Positions 1 through 9,095 of a stretch of 64,000 bases of DNA are shown here, one piece after another. Each line of letters starts with the position of its first letter. Positions within the stretch are counted from its first letter, which is position 1. The notes beneath the pieces were generated by a model. That model saw only the letters and a list, made by a program, of their open reading frames with translations. It was not told where the DNA came from and searched no databases. This stretch comes from Variovorax ginsengisoli (GTDB lineage: Bacteria > Pseudomonadota > Gammaproteobacteria > Burkholderiales > Burkholderiaceae_C): the NCBI RefSeq assembly GCF_006438845.1, contig NZ_RCZJ01000002.1, positions 819,145 through 883,144 on the forward strand, read 5' to 3'. A program made the position numbers and the translations under genes.

Positions 1-3000
1 ATCGCCTCAGCGTGCCTGATGCTCTCAGGGTTGGCGTCGAATGGCGCGTGGGCCGTAGACGGGCCGCTTGTGGTGACGACTACGATCAACGGAGATAGCG
101 GCGTCTACACCGAGAGCACCCAGAACGAGAACAACTACACCGGATACGACGGGGGCGATGGTTCCATGGCCCTCACCGTCGGCGGCGGCCTGAGGGTCGA
201 GGAAGGCGCGGCAGTCAACGGCGGCTCCGGCGCCCAAGGCAGCCAAACCAGCCAATACAACACCGTTGCAGCACAGACCGACCTCAACCTGATTGGAAGC
301 CGGGGCGGCGCTGGCGCCATCGGTGCGCAGATCACCAGCGGCCCGGTGGTCAACGCCGGCAGCATCACGGGCGGCCGAGGCGGCGACAGCGGCACGGTCT
401 CAGTAGACAGCGGTTTCAATCCCATCCCGTCCGAAAATCCGGGCGGCCCAGTGCTGACAAATCTGACGGGCGGCAGTGCCGGCGCCGGAGCGACGGCGCT
501 GTCGACTGCCTCGAGCGGCACGATCACCAACTCCGGTTCGATCAGTGGCGGCGCCGGCGGGGGCGGCGGCTATGTTCAGCAATACAACTACGGCTATTAC
601 GGCAACCAACAATCCGCGCAGAGCCTTACGGGACAGCCGGCGGCTGGTGGTGAAGGCGGTACAGGCGTTCTGGCCACGCAAGCTGCCACACTAAACAATA
701 GCGGTGTCGTCCAAGGCGGCACAGGTGGCTACGGCGGAGGGATGTTTGTCGACAACTACGGTGGCCAAAACGGCGCCATCGCTGGGACCGCCGCCCCTGG
801 CGGCGCAGGCGGCGCCGGTGCGGTCTTTGCAGTTGGCGGCACTTTGTCGAATACCAACGCGATCCGCGGAGGCGACGCTGGCTCGGCCAGTTCAGTCAAC
901 CTCTATTCCTATCAGTACAACAACGAAGTCGATAGCTCGACTTCGTCAACGGTCACGGCGACTGGCACGACGACTGGCGCCAAAGGGGGCGTCGGCGCCT
1001 ATTTCGGCGGTGTGGCCAACGTAGAGAACAGCGGCAGCATCATTGGTGGCGCAGGCAGCGGCGCCGGCAATGGCGGCAATGATTTGATGGCGCTCGACGC
1101 GAGCGGTCCGGGCAGCACGGCCTACATCAGTACCTACAACGGCACTTCAGCCGGCACGCTGACAGCGACGGCCACAGGCAGCGTCGGCGGGCGAGGCGGC
1201 GATGCCATCGTGATGAGGGAAGGCGGCCAACTCACGAACACCGGCAATGGCTGGATTCAGGGCGGTGCCGGCGGCGCGGGCGGATCGGCGCAAGCGAGCA
1301 TCTATGTGAACTACAACGAGAGCGAGCTCTCGCTGTCCGCTCCGATAACCTATGTTTCGGCCGTCGGAGGTGACGGTGGCCGCGGAGGCGATGCGATCGC
1401 ACTAAGCGGCGGAATCATCGTCAACGGCGCCAGGATCCAAGGCGGCAACGGCGGCAACGGAGGCAACGCCAGTGCGACTGTCTCCACGTACGCCTCTCCT
1501 GCGCGGGCACTCGAACCCTCTCAAGAAGAGATCGGTGGCAAGGGTGGCGCAGGTGGCATCGCTATTGTGGCGACGGGCAGCACCATCCTCAACTTCGATA
1601 GCGGCGCGATCATCGGCGGCGACGGCGGCAAGAACGGCGGTATGCCTGAGATATACACCCGTGGGGTCGGCCCTTCCGTTGACGCCAACGCAGGTGGCGT
1701 GGCCATCAGCGGCTCGGACCTCTTCATCGTCAACGCTGGCACTATCTCGGGCGGTTTCTCCGGCGACGGGTTGACGCAAGCGGATGCCGTTGTCTTTACC
1801 GGAGGCGTGAACACGCTGGCGCTGCACGCCACCTCCAAGATTTCCGGCAACGTCACCGCCTTTGGCGGCAACGACACGCTGGCGCTTGGTGGTAACAGCG
1901 TTGGCGAAAGCGCAGGAGTTTTCAACGTAGCCACCATTGGCAACGACGCGCAGTACCGCGGCTTCGGCGTCTTCCGCAAGGTCGATGAAGGCACGTGGGC
2001 GCTCGAAGGCGCCACCGCTGCCGTCACGCCTTGGACCATCGACCAGGGCACGCTGTCTATCGCCAAGGACGCCAGCCTCGGCGACGTGAGTGGCGCCCTG
2101 ACGATCGGTGCCGGCACGCTGAGGACGACGGACGACATCACCACGGCACGCCAAGTCGTTTTGACGGCGCCGACGAGCACGATCTCGAACGTCATCAACA
2201 CCACCTTGACCCTCAACGGCACGGTGTCCGGCGCCGGCACGCTGGTGAAGGAAGACGCAGGCACGGTGCGCCTGGGGGCTGCCAACAGCTACAGCGGCGG
2301 CACGGACATCCGCGCCGGCTACGTGGCCACGCAGGTCAACGGGGCGCTGGGCACGGGACCGGTCTCCGTCAAGGCTGGCGGCATGCTGATACTGGATGGC
2401 AGCTTTAACGCGGGCAACCTCGCCATCAGCACCGCACCACGTCCCGTTCCGGAAGCGAACGTGAACAGCGGCACCGTGCAGTTCAAGGACCAGAGCTCTG
2501 CAGGGAACGCCACGTTGCAGAACCAGGGCTCGCTCGAATTCCGCGACAACGCCACGGCCGGTACCTCGTCGATCCGCAACGACGGTGGCAGCACCGTGTT
2601 CTGGGAATCGACCACTGCTGGCAATGCCACGATCACGGCCGCCAACAAGGGCTCCACCAACTTCTGGTACGACAGCTCGGCGGGCAGCGCCAAGCTGGTG
2701 AACGAAGCAGGCGGCTCGACCGAATTCTGGGACAACAGCACCGGCGACAACGCCACGGTGGTGAACGGCGCCGGGGGCACATTGAGTATCTCGGCCCTGG
2801 AACGCGCCGGCACGTCGATTGGCTCGATCGAAGGCGAAGGCCGCATCTTGCTGGGCAAGAAGGCACTGACAACGGGCGGCCTGGGCACCAGCACGACCAT
2901 TGCAGGCGTGATCTCCGGCAAAAACGGCTCGCTGACCAAGGTCGGCGACGGCACGCTCACGCTGGCGGCTGCCAACACCTACACCGGCGGCACGACCGTC

Positions 3001-5127
3001 TCGGCCGGCACGCTGCAACTGGGCAACGGCGGCACCAGCGGATCGATCGTGGGCGACGTGGTCAACAACGGCACGCTGGCCTTCAACCGCTCCGACGCCG
3101 TCAGCTTCGCCGGCGCCATCTCCGGCAGCGGCGCGGTGCAGCAGCGTGGTGCGGGCACGACCACGCTCACGGCCGACAACACCTACACGGGCGGCACGAC
3201 CATCGCGGCCGGCACGCTGCAGGTGGGCAATGGCGGCACCACGGGTTCGATCGCGGGCAACGTGGTGAACAACGCCAATCTGGCGATCAACCGGTCGGAT
3301 GCGGTCACCGTTCCAGGGTCGATCTCCGGCTCGGGCGCAGTGCAGCAGATCGGTGCCGGTACCACGACGCTGACGGGCACCAACACCTACACCGGCGGCA
3401 CCACCATCGCGGCCGGCACGCTGGTCGGCGGCACGTCCAGCTTCGGCAGCGGCGCGATCGCCAACAACGGCGCACTGGTGATCGACCAGCCCACCGACGC
3501 CACGTTCGGCAACACCCTGTCGGGCGACGGCAGCCTGACGAAGACCGGCGACGCCACCGTGTTCTACACGGGCGACGGCACCGCCTTCACCGGCGCGCTG
3601 CAGGTCAAGAGCGGCACGCTGTCGGTCAAGAGCGCCCTGAACGCCACCGTGACGGTCGAACCCGGCTCGGTGCTCAAGGGCAACGGTTCGGTCGGCAACA
3701 CCTTCGTCTCGAACGGCGCCACCGTGGCACCGGGCAACTCGATCGGCACGCTCACCGTCAACGGCAACCTGACCTTCGCGCCGGGCGCCTTCTACGAGGT
3801 GGAGACCAACGCGCAAGGCCAGAGCGACCGCATCAACGTGACCGGCACCGCCACCCTCGGCGGCGCCTCGGTCGTCGTGATCGCAGCCGACGGCAACTGG
3901 GCGCCCACCACCCGCTACACGATCCTCACGTCGGGCAACCGCGTGGGCACCTTCGGCGGCGTGAGCTCCAACTTCGCCTTCCTCGACCCGTCGATCACCT
4001 ACGAAGCGAACAACGTGCTGTTGACGCTCAACCGCAACACGGTCGCCTTCCCGACCGTGGGCCAGACCTTCAACCAGCGCTCGACCGGCGCTGCGCTCGA
4101 AGCGCTCGGCGGCGGTGCGCTGTTCAACGCGGTGGTCCAGCTCGACGCGCCGACGGCACGCTCGGCCTTCGACCAGCTCTCGGGTGAACTGCACGCCTCG
4201 GTGCGCTCGTCGCTGATGGAAGACAGCCGCTTCGTGCGCGAAGCCGGCATCGACCGCCTGCGCCAGGCGCAGGGCGCGGCCACCGACCTGAAGACGGTCG
4301 AAGGCATGGACGGCGGCGCCTGGGCGCGCGTCTACGGCTCCTGGGGCCGGATGGACGGCGACGGCAATGCCGCCAAGGTCGACCGCGACACCAGCGGCGT
4401 GCTGGTGGGTGCCGACCGCCGCGTGGGCACTTGGCGCGTGGGCGTGATGGGCGGCGCGGGCCGCAGCGACGTGGACGTGGACGCTCGCCGTTCCTCGGCC
4501 AAGATCGACAACTACCACCTGGGCGTCTACGGCGGCACCGAGTGGGGCGCGCTGGCCCTGCGCACCGGCGCGAGCTACTCGCGCCACGAGATCGACACGA
4601 ACCGCAGCGTGGGCTTCACCGGCGTGGCCGACGGCACCAAAGGCAGCTATGACGCCCGCACGGCGCAGGTGTTCGGCGAGTTGGGCTGGCGCATCGACGC
4701 CGGTCGCTTCGCGCTGGAACCCTTCGCCAACCTGGCCTACGCCGACCTGAAGACCGACGGCTTCACCGAACAGGGCGGCATCACCGCGCTGCGCGGCCGT
4801 GGCGAAAGCACCGACACCACGTTCACCACGCTGGGCCTGCGCGCCAGCACCCGTCTGGGTGCCGACGCCACCGGTGCGACGCTGCGCGGTCTGCTGGGCT
4901 GGCGCCATGCCTTCGGCGACGTGTCGCAGAGCGCGACGATGGCCTTCGCGGGCGGCAACGGCTTCGCCGTGGCCGGCGTGCCGATTGCCAAGGATGCGGC
5001 GGTGATCGAGGCCGGCCTGGACTTCGCGATCAAGCGCGACCTGACGCTGGGCGTGTCGTACGCCGGCCAGGTCGGCGACGGCGTGAAGGACCACGGCGTG
5101 AAGGCGAGCCTGCTCTGGAAGTTCTGA
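1..5127 (+). CDS. Autotransporter with outer-membrane beta-barrel domain (5' partial)
   Basis: Type V secretion protein whose C-terminal barrel exports a long passenger to the cell surface. The frame is open from base 1. The first codons (IASACL, then MLSGLASNGAWA) are the hydrophobic end and AxA cleavage site of a signal peptide, so the true start lies upstream and the ATG at 19 is not it. About 1,708 residues are visible: a Gly/Asn-rich N-terminal half with Tyr/Asn-rich inserts, five FW-type repeats, two near-identical 68-residue beta-strand repeats with NTYTGGTT motifs, then an autotransporter barrel from about visible residue 1438 ending in LLWKF, a terminal-aromatic beta-signal. It is paralogous to the next gene over the C-terminal half. 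No protease or lipase catalytic motif is visible, so an adhesin or aggregation role is inference. Confidence 0.93.
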   Translation: MASACLMLSGLASNGAWAVDGPLVVTTTINGDSGVYTESTQNENNYTGYDGGDGSMALTVGGGLRVEEGAAVNGGSGAQGSQTSQYNTVAAQTDLNLIGSRGGAGAIGAQITSGPVVNAGSITGGRGGDSGTVSVDSGFNPIPSENPGGPVLTNLTGGSAGAGATALSTASSGTITNSGSISGGAGGGGGYVQQYNYGYYGNQQSAQSLTGQPAAGGEGGTGVLATQAATLNNSGVVQGGTGGYGGGMFVDNYGGQNGAIAGTAAPGGAGGAGAVFAVGGTLSNTNAIRGGDAGSASSVNLYSYQYNNEVDSSTSSTVTATGTTTGAKGGVGAYFGGVANVENSGSIIGGAGSGAGNGGNDLMALDASGPGSTAYISTYNGTSAGTLTATATGSVGGRGGDAIVMREGGQLTNTGNGWIQGGAGGAGGSAQASIYVNYNESELSLSAPITYVSAVGGDGGRGGDAIALSGGIIVNGARIQGGNGGNGGNASATVSTYASPARALEPSQEEIGGKGGAGGIAIVATGSTILNFDSGAIIGGDGGKNGGMPEIYTRGVGPSVDANAGGVAISGSDLFIVNAGTISGGFSGDGLTQADAVVFTGGVNTLALHATSKISGNVTAFGGNDTLALGGNSVGESAGVFNVATIGNDAQYRGFGVFRKVDEGTWALEGATAAVTPWTIDQGTLSIAKDASLGDVSGALTIGAGTLRTTDDITTARQVVLTAPTSTISNVINTTLTLNGTVSGAGTLVKEDAGTVRLGAANSYSGGTDIRAGYVATQVNGALGTGPVSVKAGGMLILDGSFNAGNLAISTAPRPVPEANVNSGTVQFKDQSSAGNATLQNQGSLEFRDNATAGTSSIRNDGGSTVFWESTTAGNATITAANKGSTNFWYDSSAGSAKLVNEAGGSTEFWDNSTGDNATVVNGAGGTLSISALERAGTSIGSIEGEGRILLGKKALTTGGLGTSTTIAGVISGKNGSLTKVGDGTLTLAAANTYTGGTTVSAGTLQLGNGGTSGSIVGDVVNNGTLAFNRSDAVSFAGAISGSGAVQQRGAGTTTLTADNTYTGGTTIAAGTLQVGNGGTTGSIAGNVVNNANLAINRSDAVTVPGSISGSGAVQQIGAGTTTLTGTNTYTGGTTIAAGTLVGGTSSFGSGAIANNGALVIDQPTDATFGNTLSGDGSLTKTGDATVFYTGDGTAFTGALQVKSGTLSVKSALNATVTVEPGSVLKGNGSVGNTFVSNGATVAPGNSIGTLTVNGNLTFAPGAFYEVETNAQGQSDRINVTGTATLGGASVVVIAADGNWAPTTRYTILTSGNRVGTFGGVSSNFAFLDPSITYEANNVLLTLNRNTVAFPTVGQTFNQRSTGAALEALGGGALFNAVVQLDAPTARSAFDQLSGELHASVRSSLMEDSRFVREAGIDRLRQAQGAATDLKTVEGMDGGAWARVYGSWGRMDGDGNAAKVDRDTSGVLVGADRRVGTWRVGVMGGAGRSDVDVDARRSSAKIDNYHLGVYGGTEWGALALRTGASYSRHEIDTNRSVGFTGVADGTKGSYDARTAQVFGELGWRIDAGRFALEPFANLAYADLKTDGFTEQGGITALRGRGESTDTTFTTLGLRASTRLGADATGATLRGLLGWRHAFGDVSQSATMAFAGGNGFAVAGVPIAKDAAVIEAGLDFAIKRDLTLGVSYAGQVGDGVKDHGVKASLLWKF
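2470..2778 (+). repeat. Five degenerate ~20-residue F/FW repeats in the first autotransporter
   Basis: Five consecutive protein repeats of 19-22 residues follow a G-S-T-x-F-W-(D/E/Y)-x-S-(T/S)-A-G-x-A-x-(I/L/V)-x-N pattern (first copy QFKDQSSAG, last copy EFWDNSTGD). The neighbouring autotransporter at 5381-8992 lacks them. The regular spacing fits successive coils of a beta-helix passenger. Confidence 0.7.
2979..3386 (+). repeat. Tandem 204-bp coding repeat (two copies)
   Basis: Bases 2979-3182 and 3183-3386 encode two near-identical 68-residue units. Each begins at TYTGGTT, passes through GTLQ-GNGG and NRSDAV, and ends just before the next NTYTGGTT. A single related unit occurs in the second autotransporter around 7045-7248. 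These are passenger-associated beta-strand repeats. Confidence 0.8.
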
Positions 5128-5171
5128 TCACGGCTTGAGCGCCCGGCCCCGCGAGGGGTCGAGGCTCTTTG

Positions 5172-5206
5172 AAAGCGGCGCTGCCCTCTCGGGCGCGCCG
5201 CTTTTT
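5172..5206 (+). terminator. Intrinsic terminator of the first autotransporter
   Basis: A perfect 10-bp stem (AAAGCGGCGC at 5172-5181 with GCGCCGCTTT at 5195-5204) has a 13-base loop and runs into a T5 tract (5202-5206), starting 45 bases after the stop codon. Confidence 0.85.
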
Positions 5207-5380
5207 CGTTTCATGGCGTCGGACAACACGCCGGCCTCCTCCAGGTCGTCGTGACCTTATTCACGATCCGCGCCACATCGGCCTGAAATGTGAACGGTTA
5301 AAGACACGATATGAATACTTTCTAGCGACTTACGCCACAATTGTTTCTTTCCCGAGACAAACGAAAGTTTTCCTTTTCCC

Positions 5381-8300
5381 ATGAATCGCATCCATCGCAT
5401 CGTCCTCAATCGCTCCCTCAATGTGTGCCAGGCCGTGTCCGAAGTGGCCACTGGCGGCCGCGGCGGTTCCAGCGCCAGCACCTCCACATCTTCCTTTTCT
5501 CCTGCCCTCAAATTGAGCGGCCTGGCTTCGGCTTGCCTGCTCGCGCTGGCCGCGATGGGCCCGGGCAGCGCCTGGGCCGACGGCGGCGCCGGCGGCGGCT
5601 CGCTGCCGGTCGCGCTGACGACGGGCGGCGCTGGTGGTAACAACACCGCACCGAACGGCCAAAACGGCAACGTCGCTCCGATCCAGACCTACCTGCTGGG
5701 CACTGGCGGCGGCGGCGGCGGCGTCTCGGCCCAAACCGGCATCGGCGGCAACGGCGGCGAAGGCGGCAACGGCGGCGCTGGTGGCGCTGGCGGCGCAGTG
5801 GGGCAGACCTTCGGCGCCGGCACGGCGTCTTCCAATGTGACGGGCAGCGCCGGTGCCGTCGGCGAAAAGCCCACCGACGTCGTCGGCAACGACATTGACG
5901 GCGGTGGCGGCGGTGGCGGCGGTGGCGGTGCCGGTGCCGTCGCCAATGGCACGTCCCTGTCGGTGGCGAGCGGTGTGACGCTTGCAGGTGGCACGGGCGG
6001 CGAAGGCGGCAAGAGCGACCTGTCGACCGCACCGGGCCTGAACAGCGGCGGCGGCGGCGGCGGTGGTGGTCAGGGCGGCATGGGCCTGCTCGTCGTCGGC
6101 AGTCAAACCACGGTGACCAACGCCGGCGCCTTGCGCGGCGGACAAGGCGGCGCCGGCGGCGAAGCCAATCCCTACATCACCGTGGGCACCAACACCAACG
6201 GCGGCGGCGGCGGTGGTGGCGCCGGTGACGGCGGCGATGCGCTCATCTTCGCCACGCCCGGCGGCACGCTCGTCAATTCGGGCAGCGCCATCGGCGGCAA
6301 CGGCGGTCTGGGCGGCATCGGCGAGGTCAACGGCACCAGCGGCAACGGCGGCGCAGGCGTCCGCGCCAGCAATGCGACGATCGTCAACAACGGCACCATC
6401 ACCGGCGGCAACGGTGGCGCGGCCACGGTCACCACCACCGATGGTGGTCGGGCCGGCGTCGGCGGCGTGGGCGTGATCGGCGCCAACCTCAATGTCACCA
6501 ACAACGGCGCTCTGAGCGGCGGCATCGCCGGCGACGGCGTGCAGGCCGACGCCGTGCGCTTCACCGGCGGCGTGAACCGCCTCGAACTGCAGGCCGGGTC
6601 GGTCGTCACAGGCAACGCCGTGGGCGTGGCCGGCGGCACCGACACGCTGGCCCTCGGCGGCGCGACGAACGCGAGCTTCGACGCGAGCCAGATCGGCCCG
6701 ACGGCGCAATACCGCAACTTCGTCGCGTTCGAGAAGACCGGCGCCAGCACTTGGGCGCTCAACGGCGCGCCGACCGGTGCCACGCCTTGGACGGTCAATG
6801 AAGGCCGCCTGTCGATCGCCACCGACGCGAGCCTGGGCGACGCGGGCAACACGCTCACACTCAACGGCGGCGGCCTGCAGACCACGGCCGACCTGACGGT
6901 CGGACGCGCCATCGCCCTCACCGGCACCGGCGGCACGCTGTCGACCGCGGCCGGCACCACCGCCATCGTTGCCGGCCCGATCTCGGGCGCTGGCGCGCTG
7001 GTCAAGGACGAAGCCGGCACGCTGGTGCTGACCGGCGCCAACGGCTACACCGGCGGCACGACCGTCTCGGCCGGCACGTTGCAAGTGGGCAATGGCGGCA
7101 CCACCGGCTCGATCGTCGGCAACGTCGTCAACAACGGCACGCTGGCCTTCGACCGCTCGGACGCCACCACTTTCCCGGGCACCGTCTCGGGCAGCGGCGC
7201 GGTCGCGCAGGTCGGCACCGGCAGCACCACGCTGGCGGCGACCAACACCTACACCGGCGGCACGCGGGTCTCGGCCGGCACGCTGGTCGGCAGCGCGACG
7301 AGCTTCGGCTCCGGCGCCATCGTCGACAACGCGGCGCTGGTGATCAACCAGCCCACCGATGCGACCCTGGCCAACACGCTGTCGGGCACCGGCACCGTCA
7401 CCAAGAACGGCACCGGCACGCTGCGCTACACCGGCAACGGCACGGCCTTCAGCGGCAACACGCTGGTCAACAGCGGCGCGCTGGCGGTCGACGGCAGCCT
7501 CGGCGGCGGCCTCACGGTCGGCAACGGCGCCGCGCTGCAAGGCACCGGTACGGTGGGCAACACGACGCTGCTGTCCGGCGCCACGGTGGCCCCGGGCAAC
7601 GGCATCGGCACGCTCAATGTCAACGGCAACCTCACCTTCGCGCCCGGTTCGCGCTACCAGGTGCAGACCACGCCCGACGGCCGCAGCGACCTGATCCGCG
7701 TGACCGGCGCGGCAACGCTGGGCGGCGCTTCGGTGGTCGTGCTGGCGGCGGACGGCAACTGGAACCCCGTCACGCGCTACACCATCCTCACCTCGGGGTC
7801 GCGCGTGGGCACGTTCGGCGGCGTGACATCGAACTTCGCCTTCCTCGACCCGACGCTGAACTACATCGGCCAGGACGTGATCCTGAGCCTGACGCGCAAC
7901 AACGTGGACTTCGCCAATGTCGGCCTCACGCCGAACCAGCAGGCCAGCGGCGGCGCGATCGACCGCGCCAACACCGGCACGCTGTACAACGCGGTGGTCC
8001 AGCTCGACGCACCGACCGCGCGCAACGCGTTCGACCAGTTGTCGGGCGAGCTGCACGCATCGGTCAAGTCGGCGGCGCTCGAAGACAGCCGCTTCATCCG
8101 CGAAGCCAGTCTCGACCGTGCACGCCAGTCGCTCGGCGGCATTGCCACGGCGGACGATGTCTCGGGCCGCGGCGGCCTGTGGGCGCGTGCGCTGCATTCG
8201 GAAGGCCGCATTGCCACCGACGGCAACGCCGGCCGGATCGACCGCGACATCAGCGGCCTGTTCATCGGTGCCGATACGCAGGTGGACGACAGCACGCGCG

Positions 8301-8992
8301 TCGGCGTGGTGGGCGGCTACACGCGCAGCCAGGTGGATCTCGATGCCCGCACCTCATCGGCCGACATCGACACCTACCACCTCGGCCTCTACGGCGGCAA
8401 GCAGTGGGGTGCACTGGGCCTGCGTGGTGGCGCCAGCTACAGCTGGAGCGAAGTCGACACGCGCCGCAACGTGGCGTTTCCGGGCTTCTCCGACACGCTC
8501 CGCGCCGAGTACGACGCCAAGACCGCCCAGGTCTTCGGCGAGCTCGGCTGGACCGTGCCGGCCGGCAGCGGCAGCCTCGAGCCCTTCGTCGGTCTGGCGC
8601 ACGTTCGCCTGAAGACCGATGGGTTCACCGAAAACGGCGGCGTCGCGGCGCTGCGTGCGCAAGGCGACACGACCAGCACCACCTTCAGCACGCTGGGCGT
8701 GCGCGGGAACGCCGGCGCAGTGTCGCTGGGCGGCGTGCAGGCCACGGTGCGCGGCATGGTCGGCTGGCGTCATGCCTTCGGCGACACCACGCCGACGACG
8801 GCCGCGGCCTTCGCCAACCAGTCGGCCTTCATCGTGGCCGGCGTACCGATCGGCAAGGACGTGGCTGTCTTCGAAGGCGGCCTGGACTTCGCGTTGCAGC
8901 GCAACCTGACGTTGGGCGTGTCGTACAGCGGTCAGGTCGGCAACGGCGTGCAAGACCACGGCGTGCGGGCCAACCTGCTCTGGAAGTTCTGA
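5381..8992 (+). CDS. Autotransporter with ESPR signal peptide and outer-membrane beta-barrel
   Basis: Complete 1,203-residue type V autotransporter. The N-terminus MNRIHRIVLNRSLNVCQAVS is an extended signal peptide region (ESPR), followed by a classical hydrophobic core and AWA cleavage site at residues 64-66. The passenger is extremely Gly/Asn/Ala-rich (GGNGG-type runs), then has autotransporter-associated beta-strand repeats (NGYTGGTTVSAGTL, NTYTGGT). The barrel domain spans about residues 928-1203 and ends in LLWKF. The C-terminal half closely resembles the preceding protein, indicating tandem duplication. The 253-base gap upstream carries the previous terminator and an AT-richer leader; no clear Shine-Dalgarno precedes the ATG. 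The substrate of the passenger is unknown; adhesion or biofilm is a guess. Confidence 0.95.
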   Translation: MNRIHRIVLNRSLNVCQAVSEVATGGRGGSSASTSTSSFSPALKLSGLASACLLALAAMGPGSAWADGGAGGGSLPVALTTGGAGGNNTAPNGQNGNVAPIQTYLLGTGGGGGGVSAQTGIGGNGGEGGNGGAGGAGGAVGQTFGAGTASSNVTGSAGAVGEKPTDVVGNDIDGGGGGGGGGGAGAVANGTSLSVASGVTLAGGTGGEGGKSDLSTAPGLNSGGGGGGGGQGGMGLLVVGSQTTVTNAGALRGGQGGAGGEANPYITVGTNTNGGGGGGGAGDGGDALIFATPGGTLVNSGSAIGGNGGLGGIGEVNGTSGNGGAGVRASNATIVNNGTITGGNGGAATVTTTDGGRAGVGGVGVIGANLNVTNNGALSGGIAGDGVQADAVRFTGGVNRLELQAGSVVTGNAVGVAGGTDTLALGGATNASFDASQIGPTAQYRNFVAFEKTGASTWALNGAPTGATPWTVNEGRLSIATDASLGDAGNTLTLNGGGLQTTADLTVGRAIALTGTGGTLSTAAGTTAIVAGPISGAGALVKDEAGTLVLTGANGYTGGTTVSAGTLQVGNGGTTGSIVGNVVNNGTLAFDRSDATTFPGTVSGSGAVAQVGTGSTTLAATNTYTGGTRVSAGTLVGSATSFGSGAIVDNAALVINQPTDATLANTLSGTGTVTKNGTGTLRYTGNGTAFSGNTLVNSGALAVDGSLGGGLTVGNGAALQGTGTVGNTTLLSGATVAPGNGIGTLNVNGNLTFAPGSRYQVQTTPDGRSDLIRVTGAATLGGASVVVLAADGNWNPVTRYTILTSGSRVGTFGGVTSNFAFLDPTLNYIGQDVILSLTRNNVDFANVGLTPNQQASGGAIDRANTGTLYNAVVQLDAPTARNAFDQLSGELHASVKSAALEDSRFIREASLDRARQSLGGIATADDVSGRGGLWARALHSEGRIATDGNAGRIDRDISGLFIGADTQVDDSTRVGVVGGYTRSQVDLDARTSSADIDTYHLGLYGGKQWGALGLRGGASYSWSEVDTRRNVAFPGFSDTLRAEYDAKTAQVFGELGWTVPAGSGSLEPFVGLAHVRLKTDGFTENGGVAALRAQGDTTSTTFSTLGVRGNAGAVSLGGVQATVRGMVGWRHAFGDTTPTTAAAFANQSAFIVAGVPIGKDVAVFEGGLDFALQRNLTLGVSYSGQVGNGVQDHGVRANLLWKF

Positions 8993-9052
8993 TGCGGTCC
9001 TGATCCTGCGCGGTGCGGGCCGAGAGGCCCCGCACCTGCCGGGCGAGACCCA

Positions 9053-9086
9053 GGCGACGCGGCCCCACGGCCACGTCGCCTTTTTT
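9053..9086 (+). terminator. Intrinsic terminator of the second autotransporter
   Basis: Stem GGCGACG (9053-9059) pairs with CGTCGCC (9074-9080), with an inner GGCC/GGCC pairing, then T6 at 9081-9086. It sits just before the stop codon of the convergent UDG-like gene. Confidence 0.85.
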
Positions 9087-9095
9087 GCGTGGGTG

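Noticed and set aside
1402..5094. 1,230-codon open frame antisense to the first autotransporter
   Set aside because: Its translation is a His/Arg/Ala/Gly/Val-rich low-complexity shadow caused by GC-rich repetitive coding on the other strand; no motif, start signal or family is visible. The same holds for the 955-codon antisense frame at 5330-8197.
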